A DNA stretch of 64,000 bases from Delphinapterus leucas (GCF_002288925.2 NW_022098024.1:2368814-2432813), one strand, 5' to 3'; positions 1 to 11,216 are shown, counted from the stretch's first letter. Numbers and translations are program-made. The notes: generated by a model from the sequence alone, not told the origin.

Positions 1-324
1 TGGAAAGAACATTGGCATTGAAGTCAGCGGTAGGTTCCAATCTCAATGCTGCCTCTCATTAACATTCTGACTCTAGTCAAGTTACCCAAACTCTATGAAT
101 GTAGTTTTCTATCTGCCAACATTCCTATGAGTTTGTTGTGAGTTGTAATCTGATAATGAATGCAAAGCGTTAGCACAGTACTGTACGTCCAGTAAACATT
201 TTTAAAATGTGAGTTCCTTTTACTATTGTGCAATTATAAATATTTAGTAAATACCTGTAAAACGTCCAGTCTTGTGCCAGGTGCAAAATAGTATACAGAG
301 TATTATAAAGGAGTAGTTGGTAGC

Positions 325-535
325 TTTAAAACAATAGAGAGTGCCTGACGTGTGCTGGGCTAAGCATTTCACCTAAATGATGTCCAATCAACCCTATGAG
401 TTAAGTGCATTTGTATTCATTTTACAGAGGAGCAGACTGTATGGACATATGGTTGAGTTAGAAAGTAATAGAGCTGGGACCAAAATCCAGGTCTAATTCC
501 ATATTCTATGCTTCTAACCATTCATAACCTCAAGG
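325..535 (+). repeat. MIR SINE relic
   Basis: Old tRNA-derived MIR. The order of MIR landmarks is visible: a 'gtgctgggctaagc' segment, 'accctatgag', 'cattttacagagg', and a tail resembling 'agctgggacc..atccaggtct'. It is diverged and its ends are approximate. No coding potential is expected. The small ORF overlapping its 3' edge has no family resemblance. Confidence 0.75.
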
Positions 536-884
536 AGTTTGGCATAGCGAGACTAACACAAAGCAAATCACCAAGAGAGCATTCAACAATTATGAAATTT
601 CGTATAGCAAAACCCAGCTATCAATTATTAGCATTTGATGACAATAGAGGCTTATTAGAAGGCATTATTTTCCATTTAAAATATAGGTTTTCTGGAATGG
701 ATTCCATCCCCAATATAATTAGCTCATGGCTATTGTGAAGGCATTGCCAAACTCTATTAACCTTTTAAGTGTTGAATCTGGGCTTAGCTGTACACAGACA
801 CATTATGCAGGAGACTAAACCCAGCACTGCCATGTCAACATGAACGCTAACGATCACAACCTAGAGGGTACTTATTTAAATGAA

Positions 885-980
885 GATCCCAAGGCCCCAC
901 CTAAGTATAATGAATCAGATTCTCTGGCTGTACGGCCCAGGAATCTGAATTTTAACAAGCAGTCCAGGATAGTTCTTAGA
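885..980 (+). repeat. MER5-like hAT fragment
   Basis: Short relic resembling the inner part of MER5A/B non-autonomous hAT-Charlie elements (gccccacc..gaatcagattctctgg..ggaatctgaattttaacaagc). Terminal inverted repeats are not preserved, so the ends are approximate. Confidence 0.5.
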
Positions 981-1962
981 CTTGCTTGTCTTTGATCTTT
1001 TAGTCTTTCTCTCATTTAATTTGTGTAGGGGATGAGCCAATTTGTTTTTTTAAAATTGTTTCCTAGGTGATTTTAATTTTGCAGCCATGGTTGAGAATTC
1101 CCGTCCAGAGAAATGTTTCTCTTTAGAATGGGAAGATCTCAGGTAGAATGAAGTTAAAGTAAAAGGTTGCTTGGATATAATCAGCGAGTCTATTCATTAA
1201 AGCTTAGATGTTTACTAAGCGCCAGGCCCCGTGCATGAAATTGGGCATCACGAAAAAGGAGCAGCGCATCTGCTTTCGCATACTGTGAAGGTGATAGAAG
1301 AGGCTTATGAATAACTAACAAGTAACAAAATGATACAAAATTGAATTAGCTACCTGTGTTCATAGAGGGAAGTCCTTATTTTTAAAAGGGGTGAGGGCAA
1401 GTTAGTTATGCCATTACAAATCCAAAGCCCTAAGGATAAAAGTTTAGGACACAGAAACAGTAGTGGTACTCTGATTTTCAATAGATCTGTCAATGGATTT
1501 ATTAATTCTTGACATTAATAACTTTAATTTTTTGTTGATTTTATTTTATTGACTAGAAAACTTTACTCACACTCCCCTGCATGATTCCCCGTAGGCAGCT
1601 TAAATTAAGGGGCTTCTTCCATTTTTATGATGATATGAACAGAAAGTTCTTCAAGAACCTTAGCGTTCAAGGCTGAAAGTATATAAGCCCTGCATTTGAC
1701 TGGTTTCGTCTTGTTGCTTCTCACTTTTTAATCAATCGATACCTAGTTTAGATTGGTATCTGGCTGAGTTGGGACATGTTTGATTTTAGAACCAGGGTCC
1801 AATAATAAATAACTATCCCACGATGCCTTTTAGGTTTTATCTAGGTGAAAAAATCTCTTTTATCATCAAGGATTCTTTGATATAATTGACCCTCTGGTCT
1901 TTTAATGTGCCAAGTGCTCAGAGTGGTAGATTGTCTTAACAATCTGCAAGTCCAGTTTTGGC
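981..1962. other. Unique AT-rich stretch with no gene seen
   Basis: No coding exon, RNA gene or confidently recognised repeat. A weak MIR-like patch lies near 1205-1330 ('tttactaagcgccaggcccc'). The right edge abuts the perfect inverted repeat that starts at 1963. Confidence 0.5.
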
Positions 1963-2033
1963 TTTGTATGTGTATGTAGTTCCCTGTTGCCTCAATGACT
2001 TTTAGGCAGCTGGGAACTACATACACATACAAA
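1963..2033. repeat. Perfect 22-bp inverted repeat (hairpin)
   Basis: Arms 1963-1984 and 2012-2033 are exact reverse complements over 22 bases (left arm begins tttgtatgtg, right arm ends cacatacaaa). The 27-base loop pairs further: 1988-1992 (tgcct) complements 2004-2008 (aggca). A transcript of either strand would fold into a roughly 71-nt hairpin of pre-miRNA size. No known transposon family was recognised, and the arms are not extended outside these coordinates. Confidence 0.9.
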
Positions 2034-2369
2034 TCAAGACTCCAGTTCCTTCCATTATATTCTCAAATCGCTGTCAGCACAAATCAGCTCATACGACATT
2101 GGTTCTAGATCTGTTCCTTGTAGTCTTTTTTTTTTTTCTGTATCATACAACTCTCTTTTATACATTTTGTCATGGCTAACAAAATAATCACTTTTAATTT
2201 TCAGAAGTCCTTTATACATTTTTAACAATAATTACAAAAATAATGAATATACACTATAGACTAGTGTATACAAGGTATGCAGATACAGCTGTAAAAATAC
2301 ATAGAGATGTGGTCTAGTGGGGGATGCTGCTGATGTCCATATCAGGAAAAATATACAGCAAAGGCTTCT

Positions 2370-3205
2370 CATACTTAGGGCGACAGACGAGACTGGAGAA
2401 AATACTTCAAGAATGATAGGTTGAGGGCTTCCCTGGTGGCGCAGTGGTTGAGAGTCCACCTGCCGATGCAGGGGACACAGGTTCATGCCCCGGTCCCGGA
2501 AGATCCCACATGCCGCGAAGCGGCTGAACCCGTGAGCCATGGCCGCTGAGCCTGCGCATCCAGAGCCTGTGCTCCGCAATGGAAGAGGTCGCAAGAGTGA
2601 CAGGCCTGCGTACCACAAAAAAAAGAAAAAAAAAAGAATAATAGGTTGAGATAAGATGGTGGCCATTTAGAGCACTGGAGTGGGAATGGAAAGAAGTGGA
2701 TGGATTCAAGAGATTGTTAGGTTTTCAACAAGATATAGTGTTGGATATATTTTAGGTATACAAGAGAAAGAAAAAAATGGTTAAACCTAATCTCTAACTT
2801 GGGGATATTACTGCGATGTGGTTCCCTTCCCTGATTTAGAGAACAAAGAAGAAGAAATAGGTTTGGGTGGTAGAGAAGGTGGAAATTCTTTGGGGTCTCT
2901 TTGCATTTGAAAAACGGTGAGACATTAAACTGAAGAAGACCAGTAAACATTTGAAAACATGGTCTGGAGCTCAGTTGGGAAAACTGGGCTAACAATAGGG
3001 TTGTGAAAGTCTCCAGCATAATGTTACTAATTGATGGCATCGGATTGGATGAGATTTCAGGTAGCAGGATCCGCCCCAGGCAGAGGCATGCCAGCGTAGA
3101 GTATTTTTACAATGTGGTAGGTAACCAAGGAGGAGACTGGAGAGGGACCAGCTTATGCAGAGCTTTGAAATCAGCGTTAAGAGGTTTGAACCATTTTCCT
3201 TTATG
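2370..3205 (-). repeat. L2 (LINE2) relic interrupted by a SINE
   Basis: Antisense L2 3'-half sequence. Segments such as 'gatgatggtggcc', 'gaagtggatggattcaagaga', 'ttggatatatttta', 'tctggagctcag' and 'ggattggatgagat' follow the order of reverse-complemented L2. A CHR SINE (2426-2633) is inserted in it and the L2 resumes after the target duplication. It is strongly diverged, no ORF survives and the ends are approximate. Confidence 0.65.
2426..2633 (+). mobile_element. CHR-type tRNA-Glu-derived SINE, short form (copy 1)
   Basis: Full-length short CHR SINE. It starts gggcttccctggtggcgcag and carries an A-box-like tggcgcagtgg and a B-box region gttcatgcccc. The body is CpG-decayed and it ends in an A-rich tail with G interruptions. 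A 17-bp target-site duplication (aagaatgataggttgag at 2409-2425, one mismatch at 2634-2650) shows L1-mediated insertion. Non-autonomous; transcribed by RNA polymerase III when active. It is nested in an L2 relic, so it is younger than that element. Confidence 0.95.
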
Positions 3206-3209
3206 AATT

Positions 3210-4125
3210 GGAAGCATCTACTTATTTGTTTGTTTTTAATTACACGTATATTGTAGATCTGCAGTTTGTGAGTATGTGGTGTGTGTGTTATTGTGTGGTA
3301 TTGCGGATTTCTGCTCTTGCTTATGAGTCAAAGAGGCAGATAATGGTAAAATTTTAGGCAAGAGATATAAAAGACTCTAAATTTAGTGGTTATGGGACGT
3401 GGTGAGGAAACACTAGTACTGCAATCTCCTGCATTTGACTAAATGCCTATGTTTGTTTTGGATAGTAATAAGAGGGAAGGAAGAATCCTACTTAGCAGCT
3501 AAATTATGTAGGTGGAACAAAACAGTTGCAGTGAGGCGTTCCTTCCCTTAGAAAGACTGGATCAAATTTGTATTCTCTTTTGATGGTTCAAATGTCTGAA
3601 TAAGCTCACTGAACAGTGTTTTTCTAATTATTGACTGTTTCATCGAAAGTGGTCATTTTCAAAACAAACCCTGTCACTAGGTTTGAAGCAAACATTTGCA
3701 AATGCAGTGATTAAATGGCATCATAATAATGAATAATTACATTTTCCTTTAGCTCACGAAGACAAAATTGCATTTTAAATTATGTTGTAATGTACAAGAT
3801 ACATTTTTTTCTTTAGATACAATCTTCTTTTTTTTCCTTTAAGCAAATAAATTCCAGTAGTATACAAGTGACTTGTTCTAAATAGAAGTCTCAGAAATAG
3901 GGGTCAATTACCAGGGCAATTGCTAAGAAAACAAAGAGGTAGGGATAATCCAACAGAGCCAACCACAAAATATGCTTAGGGTCTTTAGATTTGGTAATAC
4001 GGGAATGGTTACTACTTTGAATAAGTGAAAACAGTGATTCCAGGAGGACACTGATTTGGGCAAGAAAATTGAAAAAATTGGAAAAAACCTTCTGCCCCAG
4101 GTTTTTGCTTCTCAAAATTATTGTG
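3210..4125. other. Unique stretch with no gene seen
   Basis: AT-rich sequence with no recognised exon, RNA gene or repeat family. A pyrimidine-rich run occurs near 3810-3840. Small ORFs here lack start context, family resemblance and length beyond chance expectation. Confidence 0.5.
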
Positions 4126-4129
4126 CTCT

Positions 4130-4640
4130 TTTTTAAACTTTATTCTTTCATTTTAAACTTTTGATTTTGAAACAATTTCATATAAAATATCATAAAAAAT
4201 AGAACAAGGGGTTCTCATCTACCCTTTACCCAGTTTTCCCAAATGATAGTATTTTATGTAAACACAATGGTCAGAAACTTATGAAATTAACATTTCTTCA
4301 ATACTATTTCAAATTTTGTCAAATATCTCAGTAATTTCTTTTCTTTTTTCCTTTTTAAAGTGGATCCAGTTCAGGACCCCACATTACATTTAGTTTTCAC
4401 ATCTCCTTAGTATCTCTTTTAATCTAGGAGAGTTCCTCAGTCTCTCTTTGTCTTTCATAACCTGTATATTTTTAACTGGTCAGAAATTTTGTAAAATGTT
4501 TCAGTTTGAGTCTGATGTTTTTTCATGAGTAAATTCAAGTTATGAATTTTTGGCAAAAATATACCACAGAATGATGTGTGACCTTAAATGTTGGGGCTTC
4601 TGATGGATCCCATTTATTAATAATGATTAATTATTCTCTT
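4130..4640 (-). repeat. Old L1M 3'-UTR relic
   Basis: Matches the reverse complement of the long 3' region of old mammalian L1M elements, as remembered: 'ttcccaaatgatag', 'aggaccccacattacatttag', 'cacatctccttagt', 'gtctgatgttttttcatgag', 'ataccacagaatgatgtg'. No coding part is present. Family assignment is to the L1M group only. Confidence 0.6.
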
Positions 4641-5485
4641 TACTGTCAGATTTTTTTTAAGTGGAGAAATAGAATTTGGAGTTACATAGGGATTAAAATA
4701 TATGCTTTATTATTTATAAAGCTGGATTAGGTAATAGACCTTAAACTTGAGTCCTCTCTCTCCTAAATTGAACTACTCACTCAAGCAAAAGCAGACCCAG
4801 TAGACAAAACTACAGGATTCCCCTTGCAGAGGTGGGGACTGTTTAGGTATCCTTATTCAATGGAGGAGAGAAAACTCACATTATACTTGCCCAGTTAAAC
4901 CCATGGGTCAATACAAGTTACACCATGGTAGTCAGCAGGAATGTTCACCAAGTACAATTTTTTCGCTTTTAGGCACATGGTAAAATTGCACTTTTCTGCC
5001 CCCATAGGGCTAGATATAGCTTTAGCCAACAGCATGTGAGAGAAAGTGCCATTTCTTAAAGGAAAATTCCTTATCCTCTGACACAGAGATAGTAACTACC
5101 GGGTTAACCTGGGTCCCTGAATGGAGCGGGTATGGGAGAGAGCTGCCATCTGATCTGAAACAGTCATGTAGGATGAGTGAAAACAGAAACCTTTGATGGC
5201 TTAAACCTCTGAGGTTCAGGGTAAGGATGTGGATTGCTAGTGTAATGTGGGCTAGACTCTGATAAATAACAGAAATCTTCCCCATCTTCTCAACAAGATA
5301 AACCAATTTCCAGACTATAGGAAGTAGTTTTCTCCCCAACTAAAGGAAGAAAAGCATTGATAGAAGTTCTAATTCTATGGGACAGAAGGAACTTTGAAAG
5401 AAAGGTGTTAATCCTTTCTCCAGGAGACAATAATGATACATAATAATAATTATAGTATAAAAAAATAACATCAATGCAGCTAACG
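4641..5485. other. Unique stretch with no gene seen
   Basis: No repeat family or exon recognised. A 105-codon open frame on the minus strand (5022-5339) and the 96-codon frame beside it have no domain or family resemblance, and I treat them as chance. Confidence 0.5.
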
Positions 5486-5487
5486 TT

Positions 5488-5725
5488 GTAGTGTGCCTAT
5501 TATGTACCATTAACCGAGGAATTTTACATGCATTATCTCTTTCAATTCTCCCAAGAACCTTATGAGATAGCTCGTTATCTCTTGATTTTGTTAAGAGCTG
5601 AGGTTTAAAGATGTTAACTCTCTTACCCAAAGACTCAGATAATAAGGGGTGAAACTGGAATTCAAATCCAGCTCTATTTGACTACACAGCCTAAGCTTTT
5701 ATTCACTGTTCTGTACATTAAAAAA
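5488..5725 (+). repeat. MIR SINE relic
   Basis: MIR landmarks in order: 'tgcctattatgtacca', 'acatgcattatctctttcaattctc', 'aaccttatgagatag', 'aactggaattcaaatccagctct', 'actgttctgtac'. A dinucleotide microsatellite follows its 3' end. Confidence 0.8.
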
Positions 5726-5727
5726 AA

Positions 5728-5759
5728 AATATATATATGTGTGTGTGTGTGTGTGTGTA
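5728..5759 (+). repeat. (TA)n(TG)n microsatellite
   Basis: An A-run is followed by about four TA units and about twelve TG units. Likely length-polymorphic. The TG part is alternating purine-pyrimidine DNA. Confidence 0.9.
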
Positions 5760-5904
5760 TGGGGCGGTCAGTTGGTGTGAAACATTTGCATTATTAGCAC
5801 CTGGGATGTTTTCTTTTAAGCTTTTCTTTAAAAATGTCATAGAAGAATTATATGATTGCCCATGACACTTGAAAATAGAATTTCTGTGAAACATTAGGTA
5901 ATGT

Positions 5905-6240
5905 ATTTATTTCCTAGGGCTACTGTAAAAATTACCACAAAGTTAGTGGCCTAAAACAAGAGAAATTTATTCTTTCACATTTCTGGAAGCTAGAGGTTCA
6001 AAATCAAGGTACCTCCAATGCCACACTCCCTTTGAGGAGCATGGAAAAATCCTTCCTTGATTCTTTCTAGCTTCTGGTTGTTTCCAACAATCTTTGGTGT
6101 TCCTTGCCTGTAGCTGCTTCACTCCAATTTCTGCCTCTGTCTTCACGTGACGTTCTTCTCTCTGTGTGTCTTTGTATGTCTTTTCCTCTTTTTATAAGGA
6201 CACCAGTGATCAGATTTAGGGCTCACCTAAAATAATACCA
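5905..6240 (-). repeat. MLT1 (MaLR) LTR relic
   Basis: Reverse complement of an MLT1 LTR: 'ttcctagggctactgtaa..accacaaagttagtggc', 'aatttattctttcaca', 'tctggaagctagaggttc', 'tataaggacaccag'. It is truncated before the LTR 5' end on this strand. Non-autonomous ERVL-MaLR fossil with no internal region nearby. Confidence 0.8.
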
Positions 6241-6344
6241 GCTATCGTTATTCTTATTTTTACACTAGAGTCTGACTTCCCAAGCTTCTATTGGTGGCTA
6301 CTTTAGGACAAAGTAGACCATGGGAAAAACTTCTGTTTTATTCA

Positions 6345-6452
6345 TTGTGGTGGGCTGAATAGTGTACTCTAAATAAAACAGGCTCACCCAGAACCTCAGA
6401 ATGTGACCTTATTTGGAATATGGTCTTTGCAGTCGTAAAACAATTATTGTGG
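6345..6452 (+). repeat. MLT1 LTR 5' fragment
   Basis: Plus-strand MLT1 5' portion: 'gggctgaatagtgt', 'agaacctcagaatgtgacctta', 'tttggaatatggtctttgcag'. It is interrupted at its right edge by a CHR SINE and lies in the opposite orientation to the MLT1 relic just upstream, so it is a separate insertion. Confidence 0.75.
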
Positions 6453-6808
6453 GGCTTCCCTGGTGGCGCAGTGGTTGAAAATCTGCCTGCCAATGCAGGG
6501 GACATGGGTTCAATCCCTGATCTGGGAAGATCGCACATGCTGCAGAGCAACTAAGCCCCGTGCGCTACAACTACTGAGCTTGTGCTCTAGAGCCCACGAG
6601 CCACAACTCCTGAGCCCGCGTCCTGCAACTGCTGAAGCCCACGGGCCTAGAACCCATGTTCTGCAACAAGAGAAGCCACCGCAGTAAGAAGCCCACGCAC
6701 CTCAACAAAGGGTAGCCCCTGCTCGCTGCAACTAGAGAAAGCCCGTGCGCAGCAACAAGGACATAACACAGCCAAAAATAAATAAATAAAATAAATTTAT
6801 TTTAAAAA
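6453..6808 (+). mobile_element. CHR-type SINE, long form (CHR-1-like)
   Basis: Starts ggcttccctggtggcgcagt with a tRNA-like head (B-box-like gggttcaatccctg). A long body of near-repeats of 'agcccacgagccacaac' type follows, then a tail of AAATAAATAAAT units. Flanked by a short duplication (ttattgtgg at 6444-6452 and 6810-6818). At about 355 bp it is the extended CHR form, older and more diverged than the short copies. It is inserted in an MLT1 fragment. Confidence 0.9.
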
Positions 6809-6818
6809 GTTATTGTGG

Positions 6819-7540
6819 AATTCTCTTAGGAGTCATTATTTGTAGATTTTGGATGTTGAGGCAAATCTATTGCTTTGAGACATTTTAGAATGACTCAGGC
6901 TGTCTCAGAGGGCATTGCAAAAAAATGCTAAGATTCTGTAAAATATGTAAATTTGCTTTGGGATGACTTTGTCATATGTAAATGCTATAATGGAGATGCA
7001 ATGGCAACGTTAAAAGATGAGAAGACGGTGATTTTTTTTGTTAACTTTTAACTGAAACATTATTTTTTAATACTTTTTTGTTATCAATATAGGCAACAAA
7101 CCTATTATTTATTATCTGTAACTTAGTTGATAAATCACAGAAGTATTAGTGACACAGGTCATTTGTAAACTATGTAACTAACAGATATCTTCATATACCA
7201 TTACAGTAGTTGTAGATATCTCTCCAAAACATTTATACTCATCACTGCTTCAAGCTTAACAGTTGTTTTGAGATCTAGGGCCAGATATTGTTGTTTAAGA
7301 TGCTCATGAAGAAGCTTAGATTTTTCTAGACCCTAAGAAACTTAGGTTATTCCTGATATTTGATTAACTGAATTTCAATACATTTGGTCTCCTTGTGCAA
7401 AAAATGACATCATTCAGAATTTTCAGGAGAGGGTAAAAAACATAGAAACTGAAATTGTAAAAAGACTGGAAACCTCTCACTAACTTTTAGAAATCTTTAG
7501 GCATATTCTTGTTCATATTCCTGGTGCGTACTTTTTTCAT
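6819..7540. other. Unique stretch with no gene seen
   Basis: AT-rich sequence. No exon, RNA gene or repeat recognised with confidence. Confidence 0.5.
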
Positions 7541-7544
7541 ATAC

Positions 7545-8177
7545 ATGTAATGAGTGCTTATTCATTATGGTACCCTATGCAAGAAGCCAAGGAGGATACA
7601 AATGCGGATGAAGGAGTCTTTCCTACCTTAATTGGAGTGGCATGAGGATATAAAAAATACTAACAAAGGATCACACATATTCAACAGAGGTGGGATACAA
7701 CATTTTAAGAAAAATAGTAATATGTTAACAAAGAGATTCACGTGTGAGATTCCCAGGTAGAATTTTCACAGGCAAAAGAGTTAAGGGAGGACTTTCTAGA
7801 TAGAGAATGTATTGTGAACAAAAGCACTAATGTTGGAATGTTAAGGGGGTTTTGCCACAGTTTGGTCTCTGTGTTTGGCAGCATTTTGGAGATGCTGCTG
7901 GAAAGGTAGTTCAACAATGTCTCAGAGGAACTGAATGCAAAGGGAAGAAATGCATCCTTAATTTGGTAGGTATTGAAGATTTGTGAAGTATGTGAGCAGA
8001 TTATCATCAGAGCTATAATTTAAGAAGATTAATCTGGTTGCAGGATGTTGCCTTGGAGAGAGAGAAGGCGGTAGACCAGTGAGAAGGCTATTATAATGAC
8101 AAAGTAGAGATGTTATAAAGTCCTGAATGGATAATGTAGGTGAAAATGAACACAATATGGAGGACTCGGAGAGTATA
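7545..8177 (-). repeat. L2 relic, left part (split by Tigger)
   Basis: Antisense L2: 'aggactttctagatag', 'gaacaaaagcactaatg', 'agaagattaatctggttgcagg', 'gagaaggctattataatgacaa'. Its continuation lies beyond the Tigger element at 9022-9270, showing that the DNA transposon jumped into a pre-existing L2. Confidence 0.65.
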
Positions 8178-9019
8178 CAGTAGTCCCTCCTTATTCAAAA
8201 GGGATATGTTCCATGACCCCCAGTGGATGCCTGAAATTGTGGATAGTCCCAAACCCTAGATATACTATTTTTTTTCCTATACATACTTACCCATGGCAAA
8301 ATTTAATTTATAAGTTAGGCACGATGAGATAAATGACAATAATAATAAAATAGAACAATTATAGCAATTCACTGTAATAACTGTAATAAAGTTATGTGAG
8401 TATGTGTGTGGCTCTCTCTAAATATTCTACAAATGTAATGACTTTTCCATCTAAGTACTTATCACAGATAAGTGATAACATATGGCCATAACATATACAG
8501 TTTGAAGTGCAACAGCAAAACTAGAATGAATGATTTTGCTTCACAGTTTCATGAATAGAAGATTCATTCTTACCATAGATCTTAGCAACCTCAGCATACA
8601 ATTTTTTCTTCTTTATTAAGTTGAGAACTTTTACCTTTTCACTTAAAGGGAGCACTTTACAGCTTCTCTTTGGAGTATCTGAGTTGCCAACATTACTGCC
8701 ATTGTGGTTTGGGGACATTACTAAGTAAAATAAGGATTACTTGAATACAAGCACCACAATACCACAATAGTTAATCTGAAAACCAAGCCAGCTACTAAGT
8801 GACTAATGGGCAGGATATGCTGGACAAAGGGATGATTCCTGTCCTGAGCAGGTTGGATTAGGACAGTGCCAGATTTCATCATGTTACTCAGAACGGCACC
8901 CAATTTAAAACTCATGAATTGCTTATTTCTGGAAATCCCCATTTAATATTTTCAGACCGTGGTTGACCATGGGTAACTGAAAGTGCAGAAGCAAAATTGC
9001 AGAAAAGGGGGGACTGCTG
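8178..9019 (-). mobile_element. Tigger-type (TcMar) DNA transposon, MER6-like
   Basis: Complete 842-bp element with terminal inverted repeats (left CAGTAGTCCCTCC, right reverse complement CAGCAGTCCCCCC) flanked by TA dinucleotides (8176-8177 and 9020-9021), as expected for Tc1/mariner-type insertion. It keeps subterminal sequence of the 'gacccccagtggatgcctgaa' type and contains an antisense transposase N-terminal remnant. Most of the transposase gene is absent, so it could only have moved with help from a related element. Fossil by divergence. Confidence 0.9.
8521..8718 (-). pseudogene. Tigger transposase N-terminus, truncated
   Basis: Open for 65 codons from a Met. It begins MSPNHNGSNVGNSDTPKRS and continues with an LPLSEKVKVLNLIKKKK helix and a 'YAEVAKIYGKNESSI' segment, which match the N-terminal CENP-B-type helix-turn-helix of Tigger transposases. 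In an active enzyme this part binds the terminal inverted repeats. The second DNA-binding domain and the DDE catalytic domain are missing. It stops after about residue 65 and is not functional as a transposase. It sits centrally within the inverted-repeat-bounded element. Confidence 0.85.
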
Positions 9020-9021
9020 TA

Positions 9022-9270
9022 GAATTTTGTGAATTTAGTGATTAGATAGTGGAAGTGCAGGTGGGATCAAATCTGTGTGGCTTGTGCTATTAACAGGCAT
9101 TTTAAGGGAAGGTGACAAATTCTGTTTTGGACATGATGGGTTTATGGTGTCAGTGGCCTTTGGCCAAGATTTCCAAATGGAGATATCAAGCTGTCAATTA
9201 GAAATGAGGTCTGAGTTTCCAAAGAGGGGCTGATATCAAGAAAGACAGATGCAAAAGTCCAGAGATGTAG
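9022..9270 (-). repeat. L2 relic, right part
   Basis: Continuation of the L2 interrupted by Tigger. It contains 'attctgttttggacatgatggg', 'caaatggagatatcaagctg' and 'gaaatgaggtctgagtttcc', matching antisense L2 of the form 'gttttggacatgttaag..ccaagtggagatgtc'. Confidence 0.7.
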
Positions 9271-10250
9271 ACTTTGAATTTATAAACAGCCCCCATTCTG
9301 ATCATCAGGCTTTCAACTTGATTAAAATGTTGTGAAGACTTGGTTTCTTTCAATTTGCTGTGCTTGCTGGTCATGTATATTTGTGGTCTCTTCACAGCTT
9401 GGATGTGGTTTAATAAGAACCAATATTGCATTATTCTAGTATGACCAGGGTTAGGAAGTATGTTCAGCAGATCTGTTCTTGGGCAATTTTCCCATCCAAT
9501 TTGCGAATCAAGAAGTTCCTATTTCTTTTCTAAACTTTAGGTGTTCATCGTAGCAAACAGAAATAGATACACTGCCTGTTAATCTTCATACTCCACTCAG
9601 CTGTTCTTTCTTCCTCAGAGCAAAATGATTTAGGGTAGTAATATGAAAGGAAATGAACTAACATGATATAAAAAATGGTGCATAACTTGGAACCTTAACT
9701 AAGTTCAGAGTTGCTCCTGATTACTTTCCGATCTCATTCTTTATTTGCAAATGCCACTGCCTCATGGCCACTGAGTTCTTATTATATTATTGCATCATTA
9801 ATCATTATAGGAATCCCAATATAGCTCTAGGATAAACACAAGCATGCTCTATCTTTCACTTGTGTCTTACAATGCCTCTCCTTTCCTTCATTATCATATT
9901 GGAGATTGCATTTAAATAGCCAATTGTTTCTGAAATATTTTTAAAGTGCTTTATGATCACTGATGTGAGACTCTCTGGGAAGAAAAGCAACAAATATTTG
10001 GAATTGCATTGGAAGGTGAGTTTCCAGTTAGGAATAGAAAACCTCATATCCATTTGAATGGGGGAAGATTCAGTAGGTTAAATGAAATCAGGTTTGTGTT
10101 TAACAAAGCAGCGAAAAGAGTGATATCCCAATAGAAAATAAAGTTTATTATTAAATGAAGTCTTCTGGTCACTTACGCACTTCAAGTGTAAGAAAATTAA
10201 TACTTTACAAATCTGACCTGACCCCCTCCAAAAAAAAAAAAAAAAAAACC
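9271..10250. other. Unique stretch with no gene seen
   Basis: No exon or repeat family recognised. It ends in a run of about 20 A (near 10230-10250) that may mark the tail of an unrecognised retroelement. Confidence 0.45.
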
Positions 10251-10254
10251 AGTA

Positions 10255-10660
10255 AACAAATACTTATTGAGAGTGTGCTATATACTAGGTACTATATTAG
10301 GCGCGTGAGATAGATCAGCAAACAAACCAGGCAAAGATCATTTTTATTAGGGGAAACAGGCACCAAACTATAGATAAAATGAATAAATATTTTATATATT
10401 AAAATCTAAGAAATACCTTAGAAGAAAAAAATATAGAACAGGGAAAACAGGATCTATCATGAGATAATGGCAGAAAAGTCGTCATTTTAAATGGTTTGAT
10501 CCAGGTAGGCGTCACAGAGAAGATGAGATTTAATGATAAAGTGAAAGGAGAGAAGGAGTTAGTAGTGTAGATACGGGAGTTGGAGGGGAGCAAGGGCTGC
10601 ATATCAGGAAGGGAATAACCAATGGGAAGTACTAGTATAAAGTCCAGTTCATTGTGAGTT
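10255..10660 (-). repeat. L2 relic
   Basis: Begins 'aacaaatacttattgagagtgtgctatatactaggtac', the reverse complement of the L2 3' end, and continues through 'gatagatcagcaaacaaac', 'caaactatagataaaatg' and 'cagagaagatgagatttaa'. Diverged and non-coding. Confidence 0.65.
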
Positions 10661-10759
10661 ACACCTTCCATTAAGTCTTTACCTACACATAGAGAATAAT
10701 CTCCATTCAGCTAAACAATTTCATAGATTTCCCTATACTTAAGCTCTTTTATTCTAGAG

Positions 10760-10944
10760 CAGTAGTTGGTAAACAATATGTATGGGCTAATTTTGGCCCA
10801 CTGCTTATTTTTGTAAATTTTTACAAGTTTTATTGGGCTGCTTTCATGCTACAATGGAAGCATGGAGGATGAACAGACAACATTTGGTGTGCAAAGCCTA
10901 AAACATTTACTGGGTGGCTATTTATAGAAAAGTTTGTCAACTCC
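10760..10944 (+). repeat. Non-autonomous hAT-Charlie relic
   Basis: About 185 bp with inverted ends (cagtagttggtaaac at the left, gtttgtcaactcc at the right). The core resembles the mammalian 'ggcccactgcttatttttgta..gcaaagcctaaaa.atttac' MER3/MER33-like family. Flanking tattctag and tattctct are consistent with an 8-bp hAT duplication. The exact family name is uncertain. Confidence 0.65.
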
Positions 10945-11029
10945 TATTCTCTGGTATTCAATATATCATAAAATTAATGGATCAGAAGCCCTCTATGATC
11001 CTTGACTACAGTATCTTAAATAGGAGATC

Positions 11030-11165
11030 ATAAACTTTTGAGCAATTTCTATGTGACTTTGAGCAAATTACTTAACTTCCTTAATAGTGGGTTTCCTTTA
11101 ATACTACTTCATAGAGTCAAAGGCATTAACTGAGGTGGTATATTTAGTGTGCCAGCCCAGAGATT
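11030..11165 (+). repeat. MIR SINE relic (reverse MIR sense)
   Basis: Contains 'tgtgactttgagcaaattacttaacttcctt', 'cattaactgaggtggtatatttagtgtgcc', the usual MIR core/tail order. Confidence 0.65.
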
Positions 11166-11216
11166 AGTTGAATCATGCAGTAAAACTCTTGAATCTATAT
11201 ATAGTATAACCAAGGG

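Noticed and set aside
2426..2500. Functional tRNA gene in the SINE head
   Set aside because: The A- and B-box-like motifs belong to the CHR SINE. The cloverleaf is decayed and the element has a tail and target duplication.
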